This document shows positions 8,360 to 16,452 of a DNA stretch of 64,000 nucleotides, in pieces. This DNA comes from Arthrobacter sp. efr-133-R2A-120 (GTDB taxonomy: Bacteria; Actinomycetota; Actinomycetes; Actinomycetales; Micrococcaceae): assembly GCF_030209835.1 (NCBI RefSeq), contig NZ_JARVRF010000009.1, positions 1 through 64,000 of the forward strand. The letters are read 5' to 3'. Numbering within the stretch: position 1 is the stretch's first letter; each line of letters opens with the position of its first letter. A program made the translations under genes and the position numbers. The notes below the pieces were generated by a model. That model saw only the letters and a program-made list of their open reading frames with translations. It was not told where the DNA came from and did no database searches.

Positions 8360-9250
8360 TCACTTGGCTCTGAGGTCATGCGTGGGCTTGGGGGACTGGG
8401 CGATGTTCTCGGTCGCCGCCCAGGATGCGAGGAGTTTGAGGGCCTCTTCGGAGGGGCTGCCGGGAACGGCGGGGTAGACAGTGAGGGTGTGGCCGGGGTC
8501 GTCCTCGAGTTCCATGGCCTGGTAGGTCAGTTCCAGGAGCCCGACCACGGGGTGGTTGAAGAACTTGGTGCCTGAGTAGTGGCGGCGGACGTTGTGTGCT
8601 GCCCATCGGGTGCGGAATTCCTCGCTGCGCATTGAGAGTTCGCCAACGAGTGCTGCGATGTCTTTGTCGTGGGGGTTCCGGCCGGCGTCGCGGCGCAGAA
8701 TGGCGACGTTGACATTCGCTGCGCGGTCCCAGTCGGGATAGAAGTTGTGCGCCCGGGGGTCAAGGAAGATGAAGCGCGAGTGGTTCGCGGGGCGTGCCGG
8801 GCTGCGGTACATCTCGGAGTAGAGGGCGTAGCCGAGGGCGTTGGCGGCAACGATGTCCATGTGGTTGTTGCCGATGAAGGCCGGGGCGCCGGTGATGGCG
8901 TCGAGCAGATACTGCATCACGGGCCGCACGGCTGACGCCGGTGGGCTCGCGGGTCTCCGCGCAGAGGTACCGGCCGCACGTGCCAGGTCATAGAGGTGGT
9001 CGTGTTCGGCGCGGTCAAGCTCAAGGGCCCGGGCGATTGAGTCGAGGACGCTGTCCGAGACCCCTGTGAGGTTTCCACGCTCGAGGCGGGTGTAGTAGTC
9101 GATGCTGACGCCGGCGAGACGGGCGACTTCTTCCCTTCGGAGACCGGCCACGCGGCGCCGGCCGCCGATGGGCTCGATGCCTGCCTGCTCGGGGGTGATG
9201 CGTCCTCGGCGGGAGACCAGAAACTCTCGTACCTCGGCTCGGTTATCCAT
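8360..9250 (-). CDS. XRE-family regulator with MmyB-type ligand-binding domain
   Basis: 296 residues from the ATG at 9250. N-terminal helix-turn-helix (RREEVARLAGVSIDYYTRLE, about 40-60) followed by an MmyB-like C-terminal domain with RFIFLDPRAHNFYPDWDRAA and FFNHPVVGLLELTYQAMELE. These regulators usually control a divergent dehydrogenase or SDR gene. That fits here: the alcohol dehydrogenase at 9390 is divergent with about 140 bp between. The frame is open to 9346, but the extra residues do not fit the family. Confidence 0.85.
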   Translation of the reverse strand: MDNRAEVREFLVSRRGRITPEQAGIEPIGGRRRVAGLRREEVARLAGVSIDYYTRLERGNLTGVSDSVLDSIARALELDRAEHDHLYDLARAAGTSARRPASPPASAVRPVMQYLLDAITGAPAFIGNNHMDIVAANALGYALYSEMYRSPARPANHSRFIFLDPRAHNFYPDWDRAANVNVAILRRDAGRNPHDKDIAALVGELSMRSEEFRTRWAAHNVRRHYSGTKFFNHPVVGLLELTYQAMELEDDPGHTLTVYPAVPGSPSEEALKLLASWAATENIAQSPKPTHDLRAK

Positions 9251-9389
9251 AAGGAAACGGTACGGCGTAACCGGGAACGGTTGGGAGGTTCTGTCATAAC
9301 CCGTTTCGGCAGAGCCCTCGCTACGCCTGCACGATGCGGGTTTCATGGAAATCGAAGGTCAAGCATTCGATGAAATGGAGCACCAGCGC

Positions 9390-10406
9390 ATGCGCGCAGC
9401 AATCATGTATGCCCCCGGAGACGTCCGCGTCACGGAAAGGGACAAGCCCGCTCTCCGGAAGCCGACGGACGCAATCATCAAACTGGTCGCAGCCTGTGTG
9501 TGCGGCTCGGATCTGTGGCCCTACCGCGGAGCCGACAGCATCGAGGCGCCCAGGCCGATGGGACACGAGCACGTGGGCATCGTCGATGAGGTCGGCGCCG
9601 ACGTGCGGAACGTCCAGGTGGGCCAGTTCGTCGTCGGGTCCTTCTTCGCCTCCGACAACACTTGCGAGATCTGCCGCTCCGGCTACCAGACCGGGTGCAT
9701 CCACCGCGAGGGTGTCGGCGGCGCCCAGGCCGAGTACATGCGCGTGCCCCTCGCCGACGGCACCTTGGTTGCCACGCCGGAAATGCCCGACGCCGGCAAG
9801 GTCCCCTCGCTGCTGGCCGCGTCTGACGTCTTGGGCACCGGGTGGTTCGGTGCCAAGGCCGCGGAAGCAGGGCCGGGTAAGACGGTCGCCGTCGTGGGTG
9901 ACGGCGCTGTAGGACTACTCGCCGTCCTGGCCGCGAAACAGATGGGTGCCGAGCGGATCATCGCCATGTCCCGCCATGCCTCCCGGCAGGCCCTTGCCCG
10001 CGAGTTCGGCGCAACGGACATCGTCGAGGAGCGCGGCGACGCGGGCGTGGCAAAAATCAAGGAACTCACCAACGGCCTCGGTGCGCACTCTGTCATCGAG
10101 GCGGTCGGTACCCAGGAATCGATGATGCAGGCCATCCGTGCCACCCGCGCGGGTGGGCACGTGGGCTACGTCGGTGTCTCGCATGACGTCGAGCTCCCTG
10201 GACTGGAGCTGTTCTTCTCGCACGTCCACCTGCACGGCGGCCCGGCCCCCGTCCGGGACTACCTGCCGGAACTGATCGACCTGATCCTCCGCGGCGAGAT
10301 CGATCCCGGCAAGGTCTTCGACCTCGAGCTGCCCCTTGAGGAGGCAGCCGAAGGCTACAAGGCCATGGACGAACGCCGGGCCATCAAAGTGCTGCTCCGC
10401 CCGTGA
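9390..10406 (+). CDS. Zinc-dependent alcohol dehydrogenase (MDR family)
   Basis: 338 residues from the ATG at 9390, which has GGAG 10 bp upstream; ATGs at 9375 and 9345 are in frame. Medium-chain dehydrogenase layout: catalytic zinc residues in ACVCGSDLW and GHEHVG, then a Rossmann domain with VGDGAVGLLAV. The structural-zinc loop reads NTCEICRSGYQTGC, with only three of the usual four cysteines, so that site may be weak or absent. Oxidises an alcohol or reduces an aldehyde with NAD(P); substrate unknown. It overlaps the efflux gene by 4 bp and is divergent from the XRE regulator, its likely controller. Confidence 0.85.
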   Translation: MRAAIMYAPGDVRVTERDKPALRKPTDAIIKLVAACVCGSDLWPYRGADSIEAPRPMGHEHVGIVDEVGADVRNVQVGQFVVGSFFASDNTCEICRSGYQTGCIHREGVGGAQAEYMRVPLADGTLVATPEMPDAGKVPSLLAASDVLGTGWFGAKAAEAGPGKTVAVVGDGAVGLLAVLAAKQMGAERIIAMSRHASRQALAREFGATDIVEERGDAGVAKIKELTNGLGAHSVIEAVGTQESMMQAIRATRAGGHVGYVGVSHDVELPGLELFFSHVHLHGGPAPVRDYLPELIDLILRGEIDPGKVFDLELPLEEAAEGYKAMDERRAIKVLLRP

Positions 10407-11671
10407 GCACGCCAACCACAACCAAGGTGCCGTCGTCGGGGGCGGTCCCGGCGGCACTCGTCGCCACCGTCATCTTCCTCACCGCCGTCGCACCGCTTGC
10501 CACCGACATGTACGTCCCGGCGTTCCCACGCGTGTCGCAAGAATTCGGCACCTCGGCCTCGTCGGTGCAGCTGACCCTGACGACCTTCTTTGCCGGGATG
10601 GGACTCGGGCAACTGGTCGGAGGTCCGTTCAGCGACCAACGCGGCCGGCGAATACCTCTTGTCGCCGGCACGATACTCATGACCATCGCGACGGTTGGCT
10701 GCGCCCTGGCACCGAGCATCGGATTCATGATGGTTGCCCGGTTCCTGCAGGGCTTTGGCGGGGGATGGGCGATGGTGATCGGCCGCGCCGTCATCGTGGA
10801 CCTGGCCCACGGCCCGCAGCTGGTCAGGGTGCTCAACATCGTGATGGGCATCGGCGGCGTGGCCCCGATCATCAGCCCCTTGTTGGGCGCGGTCATCCTG
10901 CAACTGACCGGGTGGCGGATTACCTTCTGGACACTGGCGGCCCTCGGCGTCCTGATGACCCTCTGTGCCCTGTTCATCGTGCCGGAATCCCTGCCACCCG
11001 GGAAACGTCACGCCGGCGGACTGCGTGAATTCGGGCACGCGGCGCGCACTGTCCTGGCGAACCGCCGGTTGGTTGGATACGTCATGGTGGCATCCTCGGC
11101 ATTCATCGCCTTGTTCGCCTACGTCGCCACCTCCGCGTTCATCCTGCAGAACATGAACGGACTCTCACCGGTGGCGTACTCCATCGTCTTCGCCGCGAAC
11201 GCCGGAGGGATGACCATCGCCGCCCTCGTCTCGGCGCGGCTGGCAGGCCGGGTACCCACCCGCCGGGTCATCCTCGCAGGGCAGACCATCGCCCTGGCCA
11301 CCGGGGTCGTGATGCTGGCCGGCGCACTCTGGTGGGGCACTCCTTTGCTCGTGGCAATGGGCAGCTTCTTCGCCCTCATGGTGGCCCAGGGGCTCATCAA
11401 TACCAATGGCGGTGCCCTTGCCTCGGCCGAAGTACCGGCGCACCCGGGCACGAGTTCCGCCGTCCTTGGCCTGGTGCAATGGACCACGGCCGGCATCATC
11501 GCGCCGATCGCAGGGCTGGGCGGCACTGACACAGCCGTCCCCATGGCAGTCATCATGATCGTCGGGGCACTGCTGTCCCTCGTCGGCCTCCTCATGGTGG
11601 CCCGGCCCGCCACTCCACGACCCGACTCCGACTCCTGGAACCCGCAACTCGAAGGAGCCAGCTCCCCGTGA
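10403..11671 (+). CDS. MFS drug efflux transporter, Bcr/CflA type
   Basis: 422 residues, GTG start overlapping the dehydrogenase stop (GTGA). Twelve helices; motif A appears as GGPFSDQRGRRIPL after helix 2, and ATDMYVPAFPRVSQEF in the first loop is typical of the Bcr/CflA branch (bicyclomycin/chloramphenicol-type exporters). Likely exports a toxic compound or the product of the coupled dehydrogenase. It was followed by a third gene, of which only the start remains (11668-11724). Confidence 0.85.
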   Translation: MSTPTTTKVPSSGAVPAALVATVIFLTAVAPLATDMYVPAFPRVSQEFGTSASSVQLTLTTFFAGMGLGQLVGGPFSDQRGRRIPLVAGTILMTIATVGCALAPSIGFMMVARFLQGFGGGWAMVIGRAVIVDLAHGPQLVRVLNIVMGIGGVAPIISPLLGAVILQLTGWRITFWTLAALGVLMTLCALFIVPESLPPGKRHAGGLREFGHAARTVLANRRLVGYVMVASSAFIALFAYVATSAFILQNMNGLSPVAYSIVFAANAGGMTIAALVSARLAGRVPTRRVILAGQTIALATGVVMLAGALWWGTPLLVAMGSFFALMVAQGLINTNGGALASAEVPAHPGTSSAVLGLVQWTTAGIIAPIAGLGGTDTAVPMAVIMIVGALLSLVGLLMVARPATPRPDSDSWNPQLEGASSP

Positions 11672-11724
11672 CAACCATCGCAATCATCGGCGCAATGTCA
11701 CGGCCCGGCTACTGTCCGAAATAA
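11668..11724 (+). pseudogene. Truncated start of an NAD(P)-binding protein gene
   Basis: A GTG at 11668 overlaps the transporter stop (GTGA). The frame reads VTTIAIIGAMSRPGYCPK and stops at 11724. The first nine residues are the usual beginning of a Rossmann-fold dehydrogenase (TTIAIIGAG), and the homology ends abruptly after them. This looks like a deletion that removed the third gene of the dehydrogenase/efflux operon. Confidence 0.55.
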
Positions 11725-11725
11725 A

Positions 11726-11753
11726 GTCAAATCGATTGACATGACCTAAGTCA
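11726..11753 (+). promoter_or_regulatory. Promoter region with two short palindromes
   Basis: GTCAA-ATCGA-TTGAC (11726-11740) and TGAC-CTAA-GTCA (11742-11753) lie side by side. A consensus -35 TTGACA (11736-11741) falls within them, with a -10-like TATATG (11759-11764) 17 bp on. A strong GAGGAGG Shine-Dalgarno and ATG follow at 11817. This is a well-formed promoter with a likely repressor site; the regulator is unknown. Confidence 0.6.
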
Positions 11754-11816
11754 CTTTTTATATGCTGGTATAGGTCAAGCAGCTGGCTTTCTCGATTTAG
11801 TACGAGGAGGTCAGTC

Positions 11817-12230
11817 ATGGCACCTATTCAACCCAGTCACCCCCACCTTCATGGTCAAGGGGTCGGCCACCCCGATGTCCGCACTGCACGGCGCGGGGCG
11901 CCTTTCACGCAAGCGCCCTCCAGTGATCCTTGGCGGGGCTACCTACCCAGGCAAAGCGCAGTTCAACAACTGTTTCGGCGGTGGCCATCCGTGCCGACGC
12001 GCGAATTGGAACGCATCCGTCGCGTGCTTCTGCACTGCGACGAAATTGCCCGCCCGGCCGCAACGCACCGCCTCTCCGAACCAGCCCAAGCGTTGCTGGA
12101 CCTCGTGACGGGCGAACTGGAGCGACGACGGGAATCGGGAAAACATCAACCGCCCTGTGGTGGCCCGGCTACCGGGCACCCCGGACTGCCCAAGCTTCCT
12201 CCCAGACGCCGACAGGGAGAACTTCTCTGA
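11817..12230 (+). CDS. Hypothetical protein, 137 residues
   Basis: Starts at an ATG behind GAGGAGGTCAGTC and the promoter above. The first 60 residues are His/Pro/Arg-rich and look poorly ordered. Residues about 60-110 (RELERIRRVLLHCDEIARP, ALLDLVTGELERRRES) are helical and use normal GC-rich codons. The stop overlaps the start of the YegP-like gene (TGATG). No family recognised. A plus-strand frame from 11851 is also open but has worse codon use. Confidence 0.5.
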   Translation: MAPIQPSHPHLHGQGVGHPDVRTARRGAPFTQAPSSDPWRGYLPRQSAVQQLFRRWPSVPTRELERIRRVLLHCDEIARPAATHRLSEPAQALLDLVTGELERRRESGKHQPPCGGPATGHPGLPKLPPRRRQGELL

Positions 12231-12418
12231 TGGCCGGACACTTTGAAGTGTTCACCGACAACGGAGGCCGTTGCAGGGTCAGGCTGGTTGACGAGTTCGG
12301 AAAGGAGCTTGCTGTCTCCGCCCCTTTCCGTGATACGGACGCCGCAGCCCGGGGGATCTATGCCTTCCGTGAGATCGCGGCGAGCGGACTCATTGAAGAC
12401 CACACTTCCCGATTTTGA
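12230..12418 (+). CDS. YegP/DUF1508-like small protein
   Basis: 62 residues, ATG overlapping the preceding stop and AGGGAGA upstream. The sequence FEVFTDNGGRCRVRLVDEFG, then KELAVSAPFRDTDAAARGI, follows the DUF1508 (YegP) pattern of one beta-beta-beta-alpha unit. E. coli YegP carries two such units; this has one. Function unknown; the family is often stress-induced. Confidence 0.65.
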   Translation: MAGHFEVFTDNGGRCRVRLVDEFGKELAVSAPFRDTDAAARGIYAFREIAASGLIEDHTSRF

Positions 12419-12455
12419 ACCTTTGTGCGCGCCGGTGGCATCACCGTCGCGGCAG

Positions 12456-12821
12456 TTACTTCTTCGACGAACGCGGTTTCGCAGCTTTCGGCGGGAGGGT
12501 CGCAACGTAGGCGAACGCCTTCTCGACCCATTCCGCCGTTTGCTCTTCGTCGCCGTTCCAGGCTTCGGGCAGGCCGACGTAGCCGCCCATGGCGCGGCCT
12601 TCCGGGCCGAATGGAAGCGTTTGGTGGCCGGCCTCCAGAGCTGCCTTGTCGGCGTCGGAAAGCCTGACGCCGATCATCGGACCGAACAGTCCGGCGAACA
12701 TGTTGCCGTTCACGAAGGCGCCCAGGTTGCCGAACATCGGCTTGACGACGACGTCGGGATGCTCCGGGACCACCGCGCGGAAGCGGTCTTTGTCGGCGTC
12801 GGACGGTTTGGGGATCTGCAT
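12456..12821 (-). CDS. TfoX N-terminal domain family protein
   Basis: 121 residues. Matches the TfoX/Sxy N-terminal domain: VVVKPMFGNLGAFVNGNMFAGLF, with the family's MFG motif, then IGVRLSDADKAALE and GGYVGLPE, and a basic tail (PPKAAKPRSSKK). Stand-alone TfoX-N proteins are common in actinobacteria; a competence role is not established for them. Convergent with the YegP-like gene. Confidence 0.8.
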   Translation of the reverse strand: MQIPKPSDADKDRFRAVVPEHPDVVVKPMFGNLGAFVNGNMFAGLFGPMIGVRLSDADKAALEAGHQTLPFGPEGRAMGGYVGLPEAWNGDEEQTAEWVEKAFAYVATLPPKAAKPRSSKK

Positions 12822-13204
12822 GTGTCTACTCCGCGGTAGGGGATCGAAAGCCTAGGACTGCATGCAGCTTACGACGGCGAGATGCGGGCTGCCAGCGTCG
12901 GGGCACCGTGCCCCTCGTCAAACAAGAACAGCGGGACGGGGCAATGTCCACAGAATACGCCAACGCCGACAGTGCAAAAGCGCTCTGCGTGACCGGCGCT
13001 CTACCGGGGATGTCCTTCCGCAACTTTTGGCATTCGCAAAAGCTGCCGAAGTAGCAGCCAATGATCGTAAAGTGCATTTTCAACTGCATATTCAACGATG
13101 CCGGTTTCATACCCAGGGAGGATGTCAGGGAGCTGGCCAGTTGAAAGACTGCGTGGGCAGAACCACCGTGTTTTCGGTGGTAGGCCCGGAGGAGTGTTGC
13201 TTTG
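12822..13204. other. Leader region conserved with the copy at 28.8 kb
   Basis: No gene is called. From about 13016 (CCGCAACTTTTGGCATTC) to the gene start the sequence is clearly homologous to 28759-28930. It contains a 7-bp hairpin (ACCACCG 13162-13168 / CGGTGGT 13175-13181) just before the GGAGGAG Shine-Dalgarno. A 27-codon ORF from the ATG near 13060 (MIVKCIFNCIFNDAGFIP) is present but its counterpart has ATA in place of ATG and mostly amino-acid-changing differences, so it is not called as coding. Confidence 0.4.
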
Positions 13205-13870
13205 ATGGATCGCCTTGAATCGGACTCGGAATCGCGCATCCATTGGTTCCTACAGCAGACCATCGGGAAGCCCATGGGATCGCTGGCCGGTCTAATCCCT
13301 CCCGTGTATCGCGCTTATGCCCGAGTGCTGAATCCCGCTACGTCGCCAGATGGGCGACGTCTGCGCTGGTCACAGCTTGCTGCTGATCACTTTGAGGTTG
13401 ACGGCGCCACCCAATGGAGCGACATCGTCGCCGCGTGCGGTCCCGAGCCGAATCGAGTCTACGAACCCGAGTGCGGTTCAGTTGATTCCCTCGTTGCCGA
13501 ACGTTTGGTTTCCAGGCTATCCAAAGCCGCCAAGCCACGACCTGAATGCTTGTTTTTGGTGTGGGAGGGATATAGCGACCTCAAAAGCCAAGTTCGAACC
13601 TCGCCCGTCATCGTCAATGGCCTTGGTCGGGGACTTCATGTGTTGCGGGGACCGCTCGAACTGGCGCTGGAATCCATCGAGGACCATCCTGCCGGACGTC
13701 TGCCCTTGAACCGGCTGCCTCCCGATGGAACATGGTGCGTCGCTAATGACATTCATGCTCGCTCGGTGTTTATCGGAGGTTCAGCATCCCTGATCGGTGA
13801 AATACTGGGCGATCCTGATTTGGAGGCCTATTTCATCCGGCCCAATCACGCGGTCGACCCGGAAGACTAG
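13205..13870 (+). CDS. Conserved hypothetical protein (actinobacterial, possible immunity type)
   Basis: 221 residues from the ATG at 13205, behind CGGAGGAG. Features: IPPVYRAYARVLNPA near residue 30, ECLFLVWEGYSD near 115, RGLHVLRGPLELALE near 145, and WCVANDIHARSVFIGGSASL near 180. I recognise this pattern from unnamed actinobacterial proteins, sometimes found near contact-dependent toxins, but no function is established. Its last 100 codons are present again, almost identical, at 29038-29341, so the gene has been partly duplicated. Confidence 0.7.
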   Translation: MDRLESDSESRIHWFLQQTIGKPMGSLAGLIPPVYRAYARVLNPATSPDGRRLRWSQLAADHFEVDGATQWSDIVAACGPEPNRVYEPECGSVDSLVAERLVSRLSKAAKPRPECLFLVWEGYSDLKSQVRTSPVIVNGLGRGLHVLRGPLELALESIEDHPAGRLPLNRLPPDGTWCVANDIHARSVFIGGSASLIGEILGDPDLEAYFIRPNHAVDPED

Positions 13871-14014
13871 GAAAGGGATAAGCAAAACGATGTGAGCCAA
13901 TGAAGCGCGGAACGAGTCATTTCCGGGTCAGTTCCCTCACCAGACTTGGATGAAGCCGGCATTAGGCTTTGAGTGTTGCACCATTCTGAACGGGGGCCAG
14001 AGTCGGAGAAAACG

Positions 14015-14404
14015 TTGAACAGATCAGTAAACAGGGGACTACTATTCGGTGCCGGGTTCGGATGCGCATACGCGTTGGTGGTTCTTCTCTTGGTCGGCAC
14101 TGGCGGCCCCGGCTTGGCGATACTCAGCGGGCTTGGTGGGACGGCGCTGGGTGCCGTGTCAGGTTGCATTATCGCTGTGTTGACCCTTAGCGTCGTTCGC
14201 CTGACCAAAATTCGAGGTCATCTTGAAAAAGCTACCGCCGCCGGTATAACCGGGGTTTCGACTTTGCTGATCCTTTTGGCCTTGACCTCGGGATCGGAAT
14301 CAAAATGGCCGTGGTGGACGAATCTTGTTTCGGCAGGTGCAGCAGCTGTTGTTGGTGGACTGGCGTGGCCCCGAGCGAAGAGGTTGGTTGAGGAGTCCCG
14401 TTAA
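14015..14404 (+). CDS. Four-helix membrane protein
   Basis: 129 residues from a TTG at 14015 with CGGAGA upstream; the frame is open to 13973. Four hydrophobic helices (LLFGAGFGCAYALVVLLLVG, AILSGLGGTALGAVSGCIIA, AAGITGVSTLLILLALT, NLVSAGAAAVVGGLAW) and a basic tail. No family recognised. Convergent with the membrane gene at 14407-15120, two bases apart. Confidence 0.6.
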   Translation: MNRSVNRGLLFGAGFGCAYALVVLLLVGTGGPGLAILSGLGGTALGAVSGCIIAVLTLSVVRLTKIRGHLEKATAAGITGVSTLLILLALTSGSESKWPWWTNLVSAGAAAVVGGLAWPRAKRLVEESR

Positions 14405-14406
14405 CC

Positions 14407-15120
14407 TCACCGCCCGGAAACGCGCCCCGCGTCCACGCCTACCCGCCGACGGGTGCTCACTTGCTGGGCTGCTGCGCCCGTGCGATACATCAATCCGGAA
14501 TTCTCGCTGGCGCGGCCGAACCCGAGGCGCTGCAATGCCTGTACCTGTACCTCTGTGGTCGTAAACACTATGGATGCCCAACCGGGGCTGAGGTCCGGTA
14601 CTAGGGTCCGCAACGCGGCTTCGAGATCGTCGACGGTGGCTTCCGGGTCGTGGACCAGGGCGCCGACGATCCACAGATGTCTGACTCCATGGCTTCTTTT
14701 CCACCTCCGCCCATTCAGCCTAAGGCCACGCGATCGGTGGAACCTGAGAGAGGGCAAGACGGCCGCCATCGAGCCGATGATCATCAACTCGAGGGCCACG
14801 ATCACCGCGAAACTGCTCGAGGCGGGAACAGTCGTGGACACGAGGGTTCCGAGTGCAATGCCGATGGCTGCCGCGAGCAGACCCCTGAACACGGCCAACC
14901 CGCGGTACGCGCGCTCCGTCCCTGCTACGGCCGCGACCGGACCGCGGCCGACAACCATGCCGGCGAGGGAAGCAAGTGTCAGGGAGACGGTGGCGGAAAC
15001 CACGGTGCTGGCCCTCTGCGCACGGCTCCGGTCTCCCAACGACGCATACCGTTTTGCGGCGTTCCACGCCTGCGCAGGGCCGAGCTCGCCCCATTCGGTG
15101 TCCGTTAAATTCCCGCCCAC
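14407..15120 (-). CDS. Membrane protein with GNAT-like C-terminal half
   Basis: 237 residues. Two or three helices lie between about 40 and 120. The soluble C-terminal half reads RHLWIVGALVHDPEAT, then ALQRLGFGRASENSGLMYRT, which resembles the end of a GNAT acetyltransferase fold, including the LGF turn and a closing beta strand. The acetyl-CoA loop is not obvious, so activity is doubtful. Membrane-anchored GNAT-like proteins occur in Arthrobacter with no known role. Confidence 0.55.
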   Translation of the reverse strand: MGGNLTDTEWGELGPAQAWNAAKRYASLGDRSRAQRASTVVSATVSLTLASLAGMVVGRGPVAAVAGTERAYRGLAVFRGLLAAAIGIALGTLVSTTVPASSSFAVIVALELMIIGSMAAVLPSLRFHRSRGLRLNGRRWKRSHGVRHLWIVGALVHDPEATVDDLEAALRTLVPDLSPGWASIVFTTTEVQVQALQRLGFGRASENSGLMYRTGAAAQQVSTRRRVGVDAGRVSGR

Positions 15121-15204
15121 GCCTGTCCCCCTGTCAGCGCCTACATTTTGTGATCATTCTTCGAGGACTCGATGAGCCCCCCTGAAGTGTACCCACGGGG
15201 AAGT

Positions 15205-15756
15205 TCAGCCATCGACGACGGACATCGGCAGGCCGCCCGCGTGCACGTTAGGGGCGATGCCGTCCAGCTGCCAGCCGTTCCGAGATGACCGGAACGTCGC
15301 GGTTTGAGGCAGCGAGTAGCCCGACGGGATGCTGCTCGGCCCATTCGCCGTCGAGGCCTGATATTCCTCGGTCATTTCCTTGAACCGGACGCTCGCCTCC
15401 GAACCGGTCACCTCGACCGATTCCACCGTTAGTTTCGTCGAAAATGACGTATACCAGAAGCCCATTGCCTTGAATCCGGCCTTCGAACGGGTCACCGTTG
15501 AGAGGTCCCGTTCGCGCTTGGACAGGTAGGCCGCCGTCATGTGCTCTCCGGCAAGGCTCGCGGCAGGGGGAGTGTCAAGGACTGTGCCGTTTCGATCCTC
15601 AACGGCGGCCTGGATGATGGCCGCGAGCTCGGACGGCGAGGGGCTTGGGGCTGCTGCGGGCGATCCCGCCGCGAGCGGCCCGGCGTCGGGCTGGCAACCG
15701 GCAAGGGCTAACCCGAGCACAACCGCAACGGCGACCGTGTACGTCGCGTGCTTCAT
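15205..15756 (-). CDS. Lipoprotein, unknown function
   Basis: 183 residues with a lipoprotein signal peptide and lipobox LALAGC (Cys21), then a Ser/Pro/Ala linker. The mature part has a cystatin/NTF2-like feel (FWYTSFSTKLTVESVEV, ASVRFKEMTEEY, TATFRSSRNGWQLDGI), as in many actinobacterial surface lipoproteins. Monocistronic; faces away from the neighbour at 14407-15120 by 84 bp. Confidence 0.7.
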   Translation of the reverse strand: MKHATYTVAVAVVLGLALAGCQPDAGPLAAGSPAAAPSPSPSELAAIIQAAVEDRNGTVLDTPPAASLAGEHMTAAYLSKRERDLSTVTRSKAGFKAMGFWYTSFSTKLTVESVEVTGSEASVRFKEMTEEYQASTANGPSSIPSGYSLPQTATFRSSRNGWQLDGIAPNVHAGGLPMSVVDG

Positions 15757-15850
15757 CGTGGTCCCCCTGCCGTAGGTGTCCTCACAGCCTGCCGTGCCGA
15801 CCCCACCCCGTCAACAGGGCTCAGAGAGGTGCCCCTACAGGACGGCGGGC

Positions 15851-16426
15851 TTACGGGCGCTGTTGAAGTGCGCGACCGTTTTTAGTTAGGGTCCGCGACT
15901 CATTACTCGAAGGAAGCTCGGAGAACGCATCCGCCTGCGCGCGCTGAGTGCGTGACGCTTGAGGATTCAGGTCGGTGCACCACGCGGGATAGACGCGGAA
16001 GCCGCGTTTGCCGGGATGCAGGTCGGAGCTGACGTATCCGAGCGAGCTCAGGTGCGCCGCGGTGAATTGGAAGACCCCGAACCGTTCCTTCTCCTCTACG
16101 AACACGAGCAGTCCAGACATTGATTCGTCAACCGTGAAGGGCCTGGTCGATCCGCCTTCGCCACGCTTCCAGACTGCGACGAAGGCGCCCGGCTTCGTCG
16201 CTTTAATCCGGGCGGTGCGGATTCGCCATTGCTCCTTCCCGATGCTGGCGACCCCGGATTCGTAGTCACTGTTCTGTTCTTCAACCTGGAGGACAGGCTG
16301 AGCATCCGCAGGAACAGGCGCAAGATCGATGAAACGGTTGAACGCGTGGAAATTCACTCTCAAACTGTATTCGCTCAAGAATCCGGCCTGAAACCTGTCC
16401 GGTTGACGGTCCGTCAGCGTGGCCAT
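15851..16426 (-). CDS. MepB family protein
   Basis: 191 residues from the ATG at 16426. Conserved pieces: EEQNSDYESGVASIG, RIRTARIKATKPGAFVAVWK, FTVDESMSGLLVFVEE, FGVFQFTAAHLSSLGYVS, and KRGFRVYPAWC with the family's RVYPxW motif. MepB is encoded next to the MepRA multidrug system in Staphylococcus; its biochemical role is unknown. The frame is open to 16744, but that part only shadows the RNA-ligase gene. It follows the ligase gene after 26 bp and is probably in its operon. Confidence 0.75.
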   Translation of the reverse strand: MATLTDRQPDRFQAGFLSEYSLRVNFHAFNRFIDLAPVPADAQPVLQVEEQNSDYESGVASIGKEQWRIRTARIKATKPGAFVAVWKRGEGGSTRPFTVDESMSGLLVFVEEKERFGVFQFTAAHLSSLGYVSSDLHPGKRGFRVYPAWCTDLNPQASRTQRAQADAFSELPSSNESRTLTKNGRALQQRP

Positions 16427-16452
16427 CGCGGAGCCAGGGGCGTCCGCATCGA

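Noticed and set aside
13060..13143. 27-codon ORF MIVKCIFNCIFNDAGFIP conserved in the 28.8-kb copy
   Set aside because: The copy has ATA for the start, and ten of eleven codon differences change the amino acid, which argues against selection on a peptide.
13151..13194. RNA covariation between the two leader hairpins
   Set aside because: The 44-bp windows align without gaps, but the stems are shifted by four bases, so the pairs are not homologous. Two sequences cannot show covariation.
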